Shown: positions 8,801-17,145 of the stretch, one piece after another
Position numbering within the stretch: the stretch's first letter is position 1
Layout of the letters: the number at the start of each line of letters is the position of its first letter
Source of the DNA: Streptomyces piniterrae
GTDB taxonomy: Bacteria; Actinomycetota; Actinomycetes; Streptomycetales; Streptomycetaceae
DNA: 64,000 nt
Assembly: GCF_005048155.1 (NCBI RefSeq)
Contig: NZ_SUMB01000018.1
Span: 62,001 to 126,000, forward strand
Direction of reading: 5' to 3'
The notes under the pieces: model-generated
The model's database searches: none
What the model was told of the DNA's origin: nothing
What the model saw: only the letters and a program-made list of their open reading frames with translations
Position numbers and translations under genes: made by a program

Positions 8801-9879
8801 TTGGCACCTTCCTCGAGCAGCGCGGCGGCGGGCGCCGGGATGGCTGCGTCAGCTGTGTTCACCGTGTCCGCCACGTCGACCTGGAGTCCCTGCTCGCGCA
8901 GGAAGCCGATGGGCACCACGTTCTCCTCGAAACGGCCGGGGAGTTCGATCCGCATCCGGCCGATCTGCTTGCCGCCGACGGTGTCCATGGCGGCGCCGAG
9001 GATCGAGATGTCGACGTTGTAGGTGCGCGCCAGCTCGGAGATCACCGGGCGGGTGGCGGCCTCACCGTGGAAGGTGATGTCGACGACGGTGTGGTCGTCG
9101 GTCGAGGGCTCGCCGCCGACCGGGAAGAGCTCGCGGGCCAGTTCGGAGCCGGGGGTGGCCAGCAGTTCGGCGACGGTGCCCTGCTCGACGACGCGGCCGT
9201 TCTTCATCAGCGCGGCGGAGTCGCAGATCGTCTTGACGACGTCCATCTCGTGCGTGATGAGGACGATGGTCAGGCCCAGCTGGCGGTTGAGGTCGCGCAG
9301 CAGCTGGAGGATCGAGCGGGTGGTCTCCGGGTCCAGGGCGCTGGTGGCCTCGTCGGAGAGCAGCACCTTGGGGTCGCCGGCCAGTGCGCGGGCGATGCCG
9401 ACGCGCTGCTTCTGGCCGCCGGAGAGCTGCGCCGGGTAGGCCTTGGCCTTGTCGGCGAGGCCGACCAGGTCCAGCAGCTCCAGGGCCTTGCGGGAGCGCT
9501 CGTTGCGGTCGACCTTGAGGATCTCCAGGGGCAGTTCGACGTTGTCCTGGACGGTGCGCGAGGACAGCAGGTTGAAGTGCTGGAAGACCATGCCGATATG
9601 GCTGCGGGCGGCCCGCAGGGCGGCGTTGGCGCGCTTCTGGTTGCCGGCCAGCGCCGTCAGGTCCTGGCCGGCGACGGTGACCGTGCCGGAGGTGGGGCGT
9701 TCCAGGAGGTTGAGGCAGCGGATCAAGGTGGATTTTCCGGCGCCGCTCTGGCCGATGACGCCGTACACCTCGCCCTCGCGGACGTGCAGATCGACGCCGT
9801 CCAGGGCGGTGACGTCGCGGCCGCCTGAACGGTAGACCTTGGTCAGGCCCGTTGTGGTGATCACAGGGAATTCCGTCAC
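8797..9879 (-). CDS. metN: Methionine ABC transporter ATP-binding protein
   Basis: The protein has 360 aa. It shows Walker A GQSGAGKST (residues 43-51), ABC signature LSGGQKQRVGIARAL, Walker B region VLLSDEATSALD, and a C-terminal NIL domain (about 262-345) that senses methionine and inhibits transport in characterised MetN proteins. I chose the GTG at 9879 (VTEFPVITTTGL); longer readings would run through a Cys-rich low-complexity stretch unlike any MetN. It is the first structural gene of the operon, behind a long 5' leader carrying a Cys/Met-rich peptide. Confidence 0.94.
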   Translation of the reverse strand: MTEFPVITTTGLTKVYRSGGRDVTALDGVDLHVREGEVYGVIGQSGAGKSTLIRCLNLLERPTSGTVTVAGQDLTALAGNQKRANAALRAARSHIGMVFQHFNLLSSRTVQDNVELPLEILKVDRNERSRKALELLDLVGLADKAKAYPAQLSGGQKQRVGIARALAGDPKVLLSDEATSALDPETTRSILQLLRDLNRQLGLTIVLITHEMDVVKTICDSAALMKNGRVVEQGTVAELLATPGSELARELFPVGGEPSTDDHTVVDITFHGEAATRPVISELARTYNVDISILGAAMDTVGGKQIGRMRIELPGRFEENVVPIGFLREQGLQVDVADTVNTADAAIPAPAAALLEEGAK

Positions 9880-10066
9880 TGTCGAGTGCTCGGCGGCTCG
9901 CCCGCCGGGCACGGGGCATTCTTGCGAGTGCGGCAGAGGGGAACGCGGAGCGGCGGCGGGCGCGGGGCCCGGCTCCGGGTTCCGGTGACGCGGGGCGGCC
10001 GGCGCGGTCGGGAACGGCGCACGGCAGCAGGGCTCGCTTCGGGGCGCGAGGCTCAGGCGGGGGCCC

Positions 10067-10153
10067 TCAGCGGTCACACATTCGACACATGCAACGAGCA
10101 CCGGGCGTCGTGTTCGCCTCGGTCGCAGGGGTGCGGCTGCTCGTCGTGGTCAT
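10067..10153 (-). CDS. Putative Cys/Met leader peptide upstream of metNIQ
   Basis: This is a 28-residue open frame with an ATG start and a TGA stop, beginning MTTTSSRTPATEA and ending GARCMCRMCDR. Three Cys and two internal Met codons cluster in the last eight residues. It lies 187 bp upstream of metN on the same strand. A candidate -10 element TTTACT sits 7 bp before the ATG, with TTGATC further upstream, which would make the message leaderless. Cysteine-tract leader peptides ahead of sulfur genes are known in actinobacteria. That this one controls metNIQ by ribosome stalling is inferred. Confidence 0.55.
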   Translation of the reverse strand: MTTTSSRTPATEANTTPGARCMCRMCDR

Positions 10154-10237
10154 GGCGGCAAGTAAACCAGACACGAGTGCGGGGCGATCAAGCGTGTCCG
10201 TATACCGGACATGGCTGACCGACCTGTGGACGGCGGT

Positions 10238-10885
10238 TCAGTCCGCGATGCTGATTTCCACGGTGCCGCCCGTGGCCTGCGCGGATATCGCCGACAGATC
10301 GGGGACGACGACGTCCGCGGCCAGTTCATCGGCGGGGTGCGTTGTGGTCAACGCCACGGTCGTCATTCCGGCCGCGCGGCCCGCGGTCAGCCCGGCCGGC
10401 GCGTCCTCGAACACGACACAGCGGGCCGGGTCCACCCCGAGCCGCGCGGCCGCCATCAGGAACGGCTCGGGGTCGGGCTTGCCGCGGCTGATGTCATCGG
10501 CGGATATCAGGTGTTTGGGGCGCACTCCGGCCTCGGCCAGCCGGGCCTCGGCCAGCCGGCGGGTGGCGGAGGTGACCACGGCCCACCGCTCGGCGGGCAG
10601 CCCCGCCAGCAGCGCATGGGTGCCGGGCAGCGCGACCGTCCCGCCCGCGACGTCCTCGACCTCCAGCTGCTCGATGCGGGCCAGCGCCTCGGGCACCAGG
10701 CCGGCGGGCAGCAGATCGGCCACGACCTCCACCGCCGGACGGCCGTGCAGCAGGATCCGCGCGAAGTCCTCCGCGGTGACGCCGTACTCCTTCGCCCAGC
10801 GGCCCCAGCAGCGCTCGACGGACGCTATGGAGGAGACGAGGGTGCCGTCATTGTCGAAAAGGAGCGCTTCGGCGGAGATCTTCAT
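10238..10885 (-). CDS. HAD superfamily phosphatase
   Basis: The protein has 215 aa. HAD motif I is at residues 11-15 (DNDGT, with the nucleophilic and acid Asp at 11 and 13). Motif II is near VTSATRR, motif III Lys in GKPDPEPF, and motif IV in VVFEDAPAG. The helical cap between motifs I and II is of the subclass I type seen in phosphoglycolate and sugar-phosphate phosphatases. The substrate is not deducible. Its start diverges from the two small membrane protein genes that follow. Confidence 0.88.
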   Translation of the reverse strand: MKISAEALLFDNDGTLVSSIASVERCWGRWAKEYGVTAEDFARILLHGRPAVEVVADLLPAGLVPEALARIEQLEVEDVAGGTVALPGTHALLAGLPAERWAVVTSATRRLAEARLAEAGVRPKHLISADDISRGKPDPEPFLMAAARLGVDPARCVVFEDAPAGLTAGRAAGMTTVALTTTHPADELAADVVVPDLSAISAQATGGTVEISIAD

Positions 10886-11002
10886 GGTTGACGAGCGTAC
10901 GTGCCGTCGTGGGGCCGGGCGTAACCGCCCGCCCTCGGACGATTAGCATCGCCCCATGCTCGACAACCCCACGGCGCCCGGCCACGCCGCCCGGAGGTCC
11001 CG

Positions 11003-11371
11003 ATGATCGACGCGCTGACGGTCGCGGTCGCGGTGGCCGCCCTCGCCCTGGCCGCCTGGTGCGGCTTCGCCGCCTACCGCGACCAGCCCACCAAGGACTG
11101 GCACTTCATCGGCATGGCCCTCGTGTCGCTGCTCGGCATCGTCCAACTGGTCATCGCCGTAGTGCAGTTGGCGCGGGGGCAGTCGCCGGAGCAGGGCACC
11201 GCCATCTTCGTGGCCTATCTGCTCGGCGCGGCCGTCTGCGTCCCCGGGACCGGCTTCATGTCGCTCTCCGAGCGGACCCGCTGGGGTTCGGCCACCGTCG
11301 CGGCGGGCGCCGTGGTGCTGGCGGTGCTGGAAGTGCGGCTGTTCGACATCTGGGGAGGCGGCAGTGCCTGA
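11003..11371 (+). CDS. Small four-helix membrane protein, unknown function
   Basis: The protein has 122 aa and four predicted transmembrane segments, at about residues 2-24, 36-58, 68-88 and 96-114, with short loops. The ATG follows CGGAGG. I recognise no catalytic motif. The next gene overlaps its end by 8 bp and is also a four-helix protein of similar size, suggesting a two-subunit membrane complex, but there is no direct evidence for a function. Confidence 0.75.
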   Translation: MIDALTVAVAVAALALAAWCGFAAYRDQPTKDWHFIGMALVSLLGIVQLVIAVVQLARGQSPEQGTAIFVAYLLGAAVCVPGTGFMSLSERTRWGSATVAAGAVVLAVLEVRLFDIWGGGSA

Positions 11372-11810
11372 GACCCCGGCGACCACGGCGGCGGACGCCA
11401 CCGCGGGCGCGACACCGGCGAAGCGGTCCCTGGGCAGCGGCCCCGGACGACTGCTGGTCACCCTCTACGGCGTGTTCACCGTCGCCGCCGCGTCCCGCTC
11501 CGCGTACCAGGTCATCGCGCAGTTCGACCTGGCACCGCTGGCGTACAGCCTCTCGGCGGTCTCCGCCGTCGTCTACGGCTTCATCACCTTCTCGCTGGTA
11601 CGAGGCGGCGAGGGCGCCCGCAGGGCCGCGTTCGCCTGCTGTGCGCTGGAGCTTCTCGGGGTGCTGGGCATCGGCACCTGGACGCTGGTCGACAGGTCCG
11701 CGTTCCCCGACGCCACCGTCTGGTCGGACTACGGGATGGGCTATCTCTTCATCCCGATCCTGCTGCCCGTCACCGGGCTGATCTGGCTGCGCCGGGCGCG
11801 TACGACGTAA
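11364..11810 (+). CDS. Small membrane protein, partner of the preceding gene
   Basis: The protein has 148 aa from a GTG start inside the end of the upstream gene. A hydrophilic Ala/Thr-rich N-terminus of about 28 residues is followed by four hydrophobic segments (GRLLVTLYGVFTVAAASRSA, a second at about 52-72, a third at about 84-106, and FIPILLPVTGLIWL at the end) and a basic C-terminus (RRARTT). No conserved catalytic residues were recognised. The 8-bp overlap implies coupled translation. Confidence 0.75.
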   Translation: MPETPATTAADATAGATPAKRSLGSGPGRLLVTLYGVFTVAAASRSAYQVIAQFDLAPLAYSLSAVSAVVYGFITFSLVRGGEGARRAAFACCALELLGVLGIGTWTLVDRSAFPDATVWSDYGMGYLFIPILLPVTGLIWLRRARTT

Positions 11811-11879
11811 AGCCGGACGGGCGGAGCAGGGGGACCCCCATCCATCTCCCGAAGGAGCAGGGGCCCCCGTCCCGCTTCC

Positions 11880-12413
11880 CTACACCCCGGTGACCGCCGC
11901 CACGGCGGCCGCCTCCTTTTCGGGTACGGCCCCTTCGGGCACGGTCTTTTCGAGCGTGATCAGGCTCAGTCTGCGGGTGAGCTGCTCGGTCCCGATCTGC
12001 GCGTAGCCATGGCTGCGGTACAGCTGCAGATTGCCCTCGCTGCGGTGGCCGGTGAACAGGCGGAAGCGCCTGGCAGAGCGTTCGGCCGCGAGCCGTCCCT
12101 CGATCGCGTCGAGCAGCCGTCCGCCGAGGCCGTGCCGCTGCATCCGCGGGTGCACGATGAGCTTGGCGATGTCGGCGGTGCCGTCGGCGTCGACGGTGCC
12201 GCGCACGGCTCCGACCACCTCCTCGCCGAGCCTGGCCACCACGACGCAGCCCTCGCCCAGTTCGGCCCGCAGGGAGTCCAGGGTCTGGGTGAGCGGCTCG
12301 ATGCCGTAGTCGTCGTACAGCGCGGCCTCCGTCTGGTAGCAGAGGTACTGGAGTTTGAGGATCTGCTCGGCGTCCTGGTCGGTCGCCGGAGAGATGGTCA
12401 CGCTCGTGCCCAT
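11880..12413 (-). CDS. GNAT family N-acetyltransferase
   Basis: The protein has 177 aa from the ATG at 12413 (MGTSVTISPATDQDAEQILK). The acetyl-CoA loop is visible as VHPRMQRHGLGGRLLDAIE, followed by FTGHRSEGNLQLYRSHGYAQ, the usual beta5-alpha4 signature for the C-terminal half of a GNAT. The acceptor substrate is unknown. It is a single gene flanked by unrelated genes. Confidence 0.88.
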   Translation of the reverse strand: MGTSVTISPATDQDAEQILKLQYLCYQTEAALYDDYGIEPLTQTLDSLRAELGEGCVVVARLGEEVVGAVRGTVDADGTADIAKLIVHPRMQRHGLGGRLLDAIEGRLAAERSARRFRLFTGHRSEGNLQLYRSHGYAQIGTEQLTRRLSLITLEKTVPEGAVPEKEAAAVAAVTGV

Positions 12414-12524
12414 GCGCGTATGCCTCCCCTTTTCGGTTCGCTCGGTGCTTCCGGAGTCCCCGGAATTCGACGGCGGCAATCTCCGCGCCGAGCATTCTGC
12501 GCACGCATTCCGGACAACGGGAAC

Positions 12525-12592
12525 GGACCGGCCCCAACCTCCTCTGTGACATTCCCAACTCGGATGAGCGGGCAGGGGGCTGGGGCCGGTCC
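12525..12592 (-). terminator. Inverted repeat downstream of the glycerophosphodiesterase gene
   Basis: Two perfect 12-base arms, GGACCGGCCCCA and TGGGGCCGGTCC, are separated by 44 nt. The structure lies 24 bp past the stop codon of the gene at 12617-13771. The long loop makes it a weaker terminator candidate than others in the window. Confidence 0.5.
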
Positions 12593-12616
12593 GGACGTCT
12601 CGGCGACCGCGGGCGG

Positions 12617-13771
12617 TCAGGCCTTGCGGAACTCCGCCGCGGCGAGCAGCGCGGTGTCCGGGTTGTCGGAGAACAGACCGTCGATGCCGGTGTCGAAGTA
12701 CGCCTTCAGGGCACCCAGGGCGTTGCCGTACCCGGCGGGGTCGTCGCCGACCCGGAAGTCCAGCGGCAGGAAGCTGTTCTCGTTGCGAAGCGTGTACGGG
12801 TGGACGACCAGCCCCGCGGCGTGCGCGTCGCGGACGAGGGTGGTGGGCTCGCCGAGCTTGCCCTTGTCGTCCTGCGCGATGACCTGCGGCAGCCAGGGGC
12901 CGATGCCCTGGGCGAAGCCGGCGGTCCACCGGAGCCCCTCGGGCTTGAGCAGGTCGGCCGTGGTGCGCGGGTCACCGGCCTCCACGAAGTCCCAGGGCTT
13001 CACGGACGGCTCGTCGAGCAGGAGGACCTTCGGGCACCGCAGGCCCAGCTTGCCGAGCCGCTGGAGGCTGCTGGGCTCGAAGGACTGGAGGAAGTTCGGG
13101 GAGCCCGCCCTGTCCCGGCCGTAGCGGCGCAGCAGTTTGGCGAGCGGCTCTTCGGTGCCCAGGCCCAGCTTGCGGAAGTAGGTGGGGTGCTTGGTCTCGA
13201 TGTAGAGCCATATTCGGCGGCCGCGCCGGCGCCCCTCGCTCTCGGCCCACCGCAGGACCTCTTCGAAGGTGGGCACCTCCCAGCGGCCGTTGTAGAGGGT
13301 GTTGTGCTGGCGGACGTCCGGGATGCGCTCCTTGGCGCGCAGGGTCTTCAGCTCGGCGAGCGTGAAGTCCTCGGTGAACCAGCCGGTGAGCTTCTTGCCG
13401 TCGACGGTCTTGGTGGTCTTGCGGCCGGCGAACTCGGGGTGGTCGGCGACATCGGTGGTGGCGGTGATGTCGTTCTCGTGCCGGCAGACCAGATGCCCGT
13501 CCTTGGTGGGGACGACGTCCTGCTCGATGACGTCCGCGCCCATGTCGAGGGCGAGTTGGTACGAGCCGAAGGTGTGCTCGGGACGGTAGCCGCAGGCGCC
13601 GCGGTGGCCGACGACCAGCGGAACCGGCAGCTCCCGGCCCTCGGCGCCGTCCGCACCGGCGCCCGTCTGGCTCGCGCTCGCCTGGCCGGCGCCGCCGAGC
13701 ACCGCCGCTCCCGCGCCGAGAGCCGCGGCTCCCAGCACCGTCCGCCGTCCCGGCCGCTGCCGCTTCTGCAT
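12617..13771 (-). CDS. glpQ: Secreted glycerophosphodiester phosphodiesterase
   Basis: The protein has 384 aa. The N-terminus MQKRQRPGRRTVLGAAALGA is a Tat-type signal (paired Arg before a hydrophobic stretch), so it is probably exported folded. The GDPD domain begins with GHRGACGYRPEHT, the catalytic His-Arg pair, then IEQDVVPTKDGHLVCRHEN with metal-binding acidic residues, and later YIETKHP. It hydrolyses glycerophosphodiesters to glycerol-3-phosphate and an alcohol, useful for phosphate or carbon scavenging. Start at the ATG 13771; a longer frame upstream lacks a signal peptide and is rejected. It diverges from plsC. Confidence 0.93.
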   Translation of the reverse strand: MQKRQRPGRRTVLGAAALGAGAAVLGGAGQASASQTGAGADGAEGRELPVPLVVGHRGACGYRPEHTFGSYQLALDMGADVIEQDVVPTKDGHLVCRHENDITATTDVADHPEFAGRKTTKTVDGKKLTGWFTEDFTLAELKTLRAKERIPDVRQHNTLYNGRWEVPTFEEVLRWAESEGRRRGRRIWLYIETKHPTYFRKLGLGTEEPLAKLLRRYGRDRAGSPNFLQSFEPSSLQRLGKLGLRCPKVLLLDEPSVKPWDFVEAGDPRTTADLLKPEGLRWTAGFAQGIGPWLPQVIAQDDKGKLGEPTTLVRDAHAAGLVVHPYTLRNENSFLPLDFRVGDDPAGYGNALGALKAYFDTGIDGLFSDNPDTALLAAAEFRKA

Positions 13772-14139
13772 ATACCCGCGCTCCTTCTGCTGAGGGGTGG
13801 TCGTGAGGGGCTCGAACCGGGGTGCGTTCCGGCCGGTCCAGGACGTCCGCAGACAACCTGGATGTTCCGGACACACCCGTAAGTTCTCGCCATTTCCGGG
13901 TGGTCCCCGTGTGTCCCGCACCTGTCAACGGGACGCCTCGCATCGTATGCATGGCCGGGCGGTGCCGGGGAGACGACCGTCGACTTCGGAGGAAACACGG
14001 AAACAACGGGTGTCAACTCTGGGTATCGACCTCGTTAACCCGATGTGCGAGCCGGGGTGACCCACGAGTATGGTCCTGGGCTGCAGAGTTCTGCGCTCGC
14101 TCGATCCCGATGTTGATCAGCCACTACCCGGAGGGCCCG

Positions 14140-14808
14140 TTGTCCCGCATTGTGCTGAAGGCGATTCTCGGATTCGTCATGCGTGTCCTTTTCCGCCCGA
14201 CGGTCGAGGGCATGGAGCGCATTCCCGGCAGCGGACCGGTGATCCTGGCCGGCAACCACGTCACCTTCATCGACTCGCTGTTCATGGTGCTGTCCGTCAA
14301 GCGCCAGGTCTTCTACATCGGCAAGGACGAGTACGTCACGGGCAAGGGCATCAAGGGCCGCCTGATGGCCTGGTTCTTCTCCACCGGCGGCATGATCCCC
14401 GTCGACCGCGACGGCGGGCACGGCGGCGTAGCGGCGCTGATGACCGGCCGCCGCGTCCTGGAGGAGGGCAAGGTCTTCGGCATCTACCCCGAGGGCACCC
14501 GCTCCCCCGACGGCCGGCTCTACCGCGGCCGCACCGGAGTCGCCCGCCTGGCCCTGATGACCGGCGCCCCCGTCGTCCCGTACGCGGTGATCGGCACCGA
14601 CAAGGTCCAGCCGAACGGCAAGGGCATGCCGCGCATCGCCCCGGTCACCATCCGCTTCGGTGAGCCGCTGGACTTCTCCCGCTACGAGGGCATGGACCGC
14701 GACCGCTATGTCCTGCGGGCGGTCACCGACGAGGTGATGAGCGACGTCATGCGACTGTCCGGCCAGGAGTACGTCGACGTGTACGCAACGAAGGCACGGG
14801 CCGCATAG
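14140..14808 (+). CDS. plsC: 1-acyl-sn-glycerol-3-phosphate acyltransferase
   Basis: The protein has 222 aa from a TTG at 14140, which follows GGAGGG. An in-frame ATG at 14110 would add 10 residues but has no ribosome-binding site. The acyltransferase motif NHVTFIDS (H-x4-D) and the phosphate-binding EGTRSPDG motif are both intact, with the further GAPVVPYAV block typical of PlsC. It transfers a second acyl group to lysophosphatidic acid, making phosphatidic acid at the membrane. It could instead be another lysophospholipid acyltransferase of the same family. Confidence 0.88.
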   Translation: MSRIVLKAILGFVMRVLFRPTVEGMERIPGSGPVILAGNHVTFIDSLFMVLSVKRQVFYIGKDEYVTGKGIKGRLMAWFFSTGGMIPVDRDGGHGGVAALMTGRRVLEEGKVFGIYPEGTRSPDGRLYRGRTGVARLALMTGAPVVPYAVIGTDKVQPNGKGMPRIAPVTIRFGEPLDFSRYEGMDRDRYVLRAVTDEVMSDVMRLSGQEYVDVYATKARAA

Positions 14809-14821
14809 CCTCCGGCCTTCT

Positions 14822-14860
14822 GCAACGGGCCCCGTCCACTCCTCGGACGGGGCCCGTTGC
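14822..14860. terminator. Bidirectional terminator between plsC and the 5'-nucleotidase gene
   Basis: A perfect 16-bp stem with arms GCAACGGGCCCCGTCC and its complement encloses a 7-nt loop. It lies between the convergent stop codons at 14808 and 14875. Confidence 0.9.
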
Positions 14861-14874
14861 GTTGTGCGCGCCCG

Positions 14875-16845
14875 TCAGCAGGGCACCCGGAAGCCCTTGT
14901 ACGCGCGCTGCCCCTCGGGGCCGCTGGTGGATGCCGAACGCAGTGCCGCCTCGGGTCGTGGCATCGCGCTGCCGTCGGCCTGGAGCAGCTGTCGGCGTTC
15001 GGTGACGGAGCCGATCCGGGCGCCGGCCACCTCTGTGTTCTTGGCCGCCACCCGGTTCAGCGGCGCGGGCGTCAGCCGCTGCCGGTCACGGACGAAGGAG
15101 ACAAAGCTCTCGAAGTCGCGGTCGTGCCGGACCGGTGCGCTGAATCCGGTGAAGGCGCTGTAGCCGTCCTGGTTGATGAGGGTGTACGAGGGCGCGGCGA
15201 GGCGGTAGCGGCGTTCCGGGTCGAGCGCGGTGCCGTTGATGAGGACGTCGGCGGGGTCGACGCGCCGGCCGACAGGGCCCGCCGCGTCGAAGGTATAGCG
15301 GACGTTGGCGGAGACGGCCAGCGGCGCGAAGCCCAGGCCGCCCCCGGAGGCCGGCGCCCACTGCTCCTCCAGCGCGTCGTGGATCTGTGCGCCGGTGACG
15401 GTGACCGTCAGGATCGGGTCGCCGAAGCCCACCGCGTTCCATGCCTGCCCGAGGGTCACGGTGCCGCCTGACGCCTCGTCACGAACCAGGTCACCGGCGA
15501 TGATCGCCTGTCCGACGCGCGGTGCGACCGCGATGACGGCGAGTTCCGCGGGGCCGGCGGTGTCGCCGCCGGCGTCGTCCATGGGGCCGCGCGGCCGGCC
15601 CGCCGCCCACAGCGCCCAGTCGGCCACGAGGTCGCCCATGGTGCTCTCGCCGGCGGCGTTGCGCCGCCGGGTGAACGAGGCGGACTGCTGGCCGAGCGGG
15701 GTGCGGGCGCGCCGGGCGCTGTAGCCGGCCCAGTAGTCGGCGATCGACTTCAGCCCCGCGTGGGGCGTCACATCGCGGGTGTTGGGATGGTTGGTGGCGG
15801 TGGTCAGAGCGCGCACGACGGAGCCGGTGTCGCGGTCGAGCCGCAGATTGATCTCGTTGACGAGCTGCCCGTAGCAGCCGGCTTCGACGAACGGGCGGGG
15901 GTTGCCGTCGGGGTCCGGCAGCATCATCGTGAAGGCCCGGTGCCAGTGCCCGGTGACGATGGCGTCGATGTCAGGGGAGACGCGCAGCGCCAGGTCGTAG
16001 GCGGGTCCTGACGGGTTGCTGCCGCTGGAGAAGTCGCTGCCGGCCACCGCGCCGTCGTGCATGCTCAGCACGATCGCGTTGACGCCGCGTGACTTCAGTT
16101 CGGCGGCACAGCGGTTGGCGGTCTCCAGCTCTTCCAGGGTGCGCAGTCCCGGGTGGTAGGAGCCGGGGAAGGTCTCGGTGCCCATGGCCGTCAGATGGAT
16201 GAACCCGATCGGCAGCCGGCGGCCGCGACCGGCGTCGACGTAGCTGATGTTGTACGGCGGCAGCACGGTCTTGCCGGACTGGTTCCACACCATGTTGGCG
16301 CTGTAGTAGGGGAAGCGGGCGCCGGGGAAGCGGCGGCCCGTGGAGTCGTCGAAGGCGTCGTCGCGGCCGATGGTGGGGAAGGGGTCGCCCTTTGCCATGT
16401 GCGAGGTGAGGAACTTCACCGACTTGTCGAATTCATGGTTGCCGGCCGAGGCGAAGTCCAGGCGCATGGCGTTGAGCGCCTCGATGGTGGGCTCGTCGGC
16501 GAAGGAGGACGCGTCGAACTCCCAGCCGGAGAAGAGGTCCCCGGGGGCGAAGAAGATCGAGTTGCGGTGGCCGGCGCGCAGCCGCTCCAGGTGCGCGGCC
16601 ATGTAGGCGACACCGCCGACGGTGTACTTCTTGCCGCCGGCGCCGGTGATGACGGAGTTGCCGCCCGGGGCGCCCTGGAGGAAGCCGTGCAGGTCGGTGA
16701 TGTTGAGCAGTTGCACATCGACGTACTCGTCGGCGGTGGCCGCGTCGCGGGCGTGGCCGGTGGCGTAGGCGTCACTGCCGATGGCGCTCGCGGTGGCCAG
16801 TGCCCCCGCCGCGGTGAAGAAGAACCGTCGTCCGATGTCGCGCAC
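14875..16845 (-). CDS. Secreted 5'-nucleotidase / metallophosphoesterase (UshA-like)
   Basis: The protein has 656 aa from the GTG at 16845, eight bases after GGAGAG. The N-terminus VRDIGRRFFFTAAGALATAS is a Tat-type signal. Metal-binding motifs of calcineurin-like phosphoesterases appear in order: ITDLHG, GDLFSG, AGNHEFD, and VTGHWHR around residues 300-310. The C-terminal half matches the 5'-nucleotidase substrate-binding domain (VTVTGAQIHDALEEQW, a late NQDGYSAF segment). It probably hydrolyses extracellular nucleotides to nucleosides and phosphate. With the nearby glpQ this hints at phosphate scavenging; no PHO box was confirmed. Confidence 0.9.
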   Translation of the reverse strand: MRDIGRRFFFTAAGALATASAIGSDAYATGHARDAATADEYVDVQLLNITDLHGFLQGAPGGNSVITGAGGKKYTVGGVAYMAAHLERLRAGHRNSIFFAPGDLFSGWEFDASSFADEPTIEALNAMRLDFASAGNHEFDKSVKFLTSHMAKGDPFPTIGRDDAFDDSTGRRFPGARFPYYSANMVWNQSGKTVLPPYNISYVDAGRGRRLPIGFIHLTAMGTETFPGSYHPGLRTLEELETANRCAAELKSRGVNAIVLSMHDGAVAGSDFSSGSNPSGPAYDLALRVSPDIDAIVTGHWHRAFTMMLPDPDGNPRPFVEAGCYGQLVNEINLRLDRDTGSVVRALTTATNHPNTRDVTPHAGLKSIADYWAGYSARRARTPLGQQSASFTRRRNAAGESTMGDLVADWALWAAGRPRGPMDDAGGDTAGPAELAVIAVAPRVGQAIIAGDLVRDEASGGTVTLGQAWNAVGFGDPILTVTVTGAQIHDALEEQWAPASGGGLGFAPLAVSANVRYTFDAAGPVGRRVDPADVLINGTALDPERRYRLAAPSYTLINQDGYSAFTGFSAPVRHDRDFESFVSFVRDRQRLTPAPLNRVAAKNTEVAGARIGSVTERRQLLQADGSAMPRPEAALRSASTSGPEGQRAYKGFRVPC

Positions 16846-17145
16846 TGCGTCACTCTCCTGAGCGGGGCCGACCCCAGGGGACGACGGGAGAGCCAAACGT
16901 TCCCCCACGCCTGAACGGCGCGGGGGCCCACCGTGGGACAGCCGGCCGCCAGGGGGCGTACCGGGTGTGAACGGGCGAGGGGCAGTCGCCACCAAGGCGT
17001 GTCTTGTGGATCATGGCGGGTGGCGGCCGGGTCGATCGGCAGGACACGCCCTGACCGGCTCACCGGCCGGCCGCTGTCCCTCGTTCGCGCGCGGGCCCCC
17101 GCCGGTACGGGCTAAGGGGCCCCGCGGGCCGCGGACCCGTACGGG

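Noticed and set aside
9880..10230. SAM riboswitch in the metNIQ leader
   Set aside because: No S-box conserved elements are present; the Cys/Met leader peptide explains the interval better.
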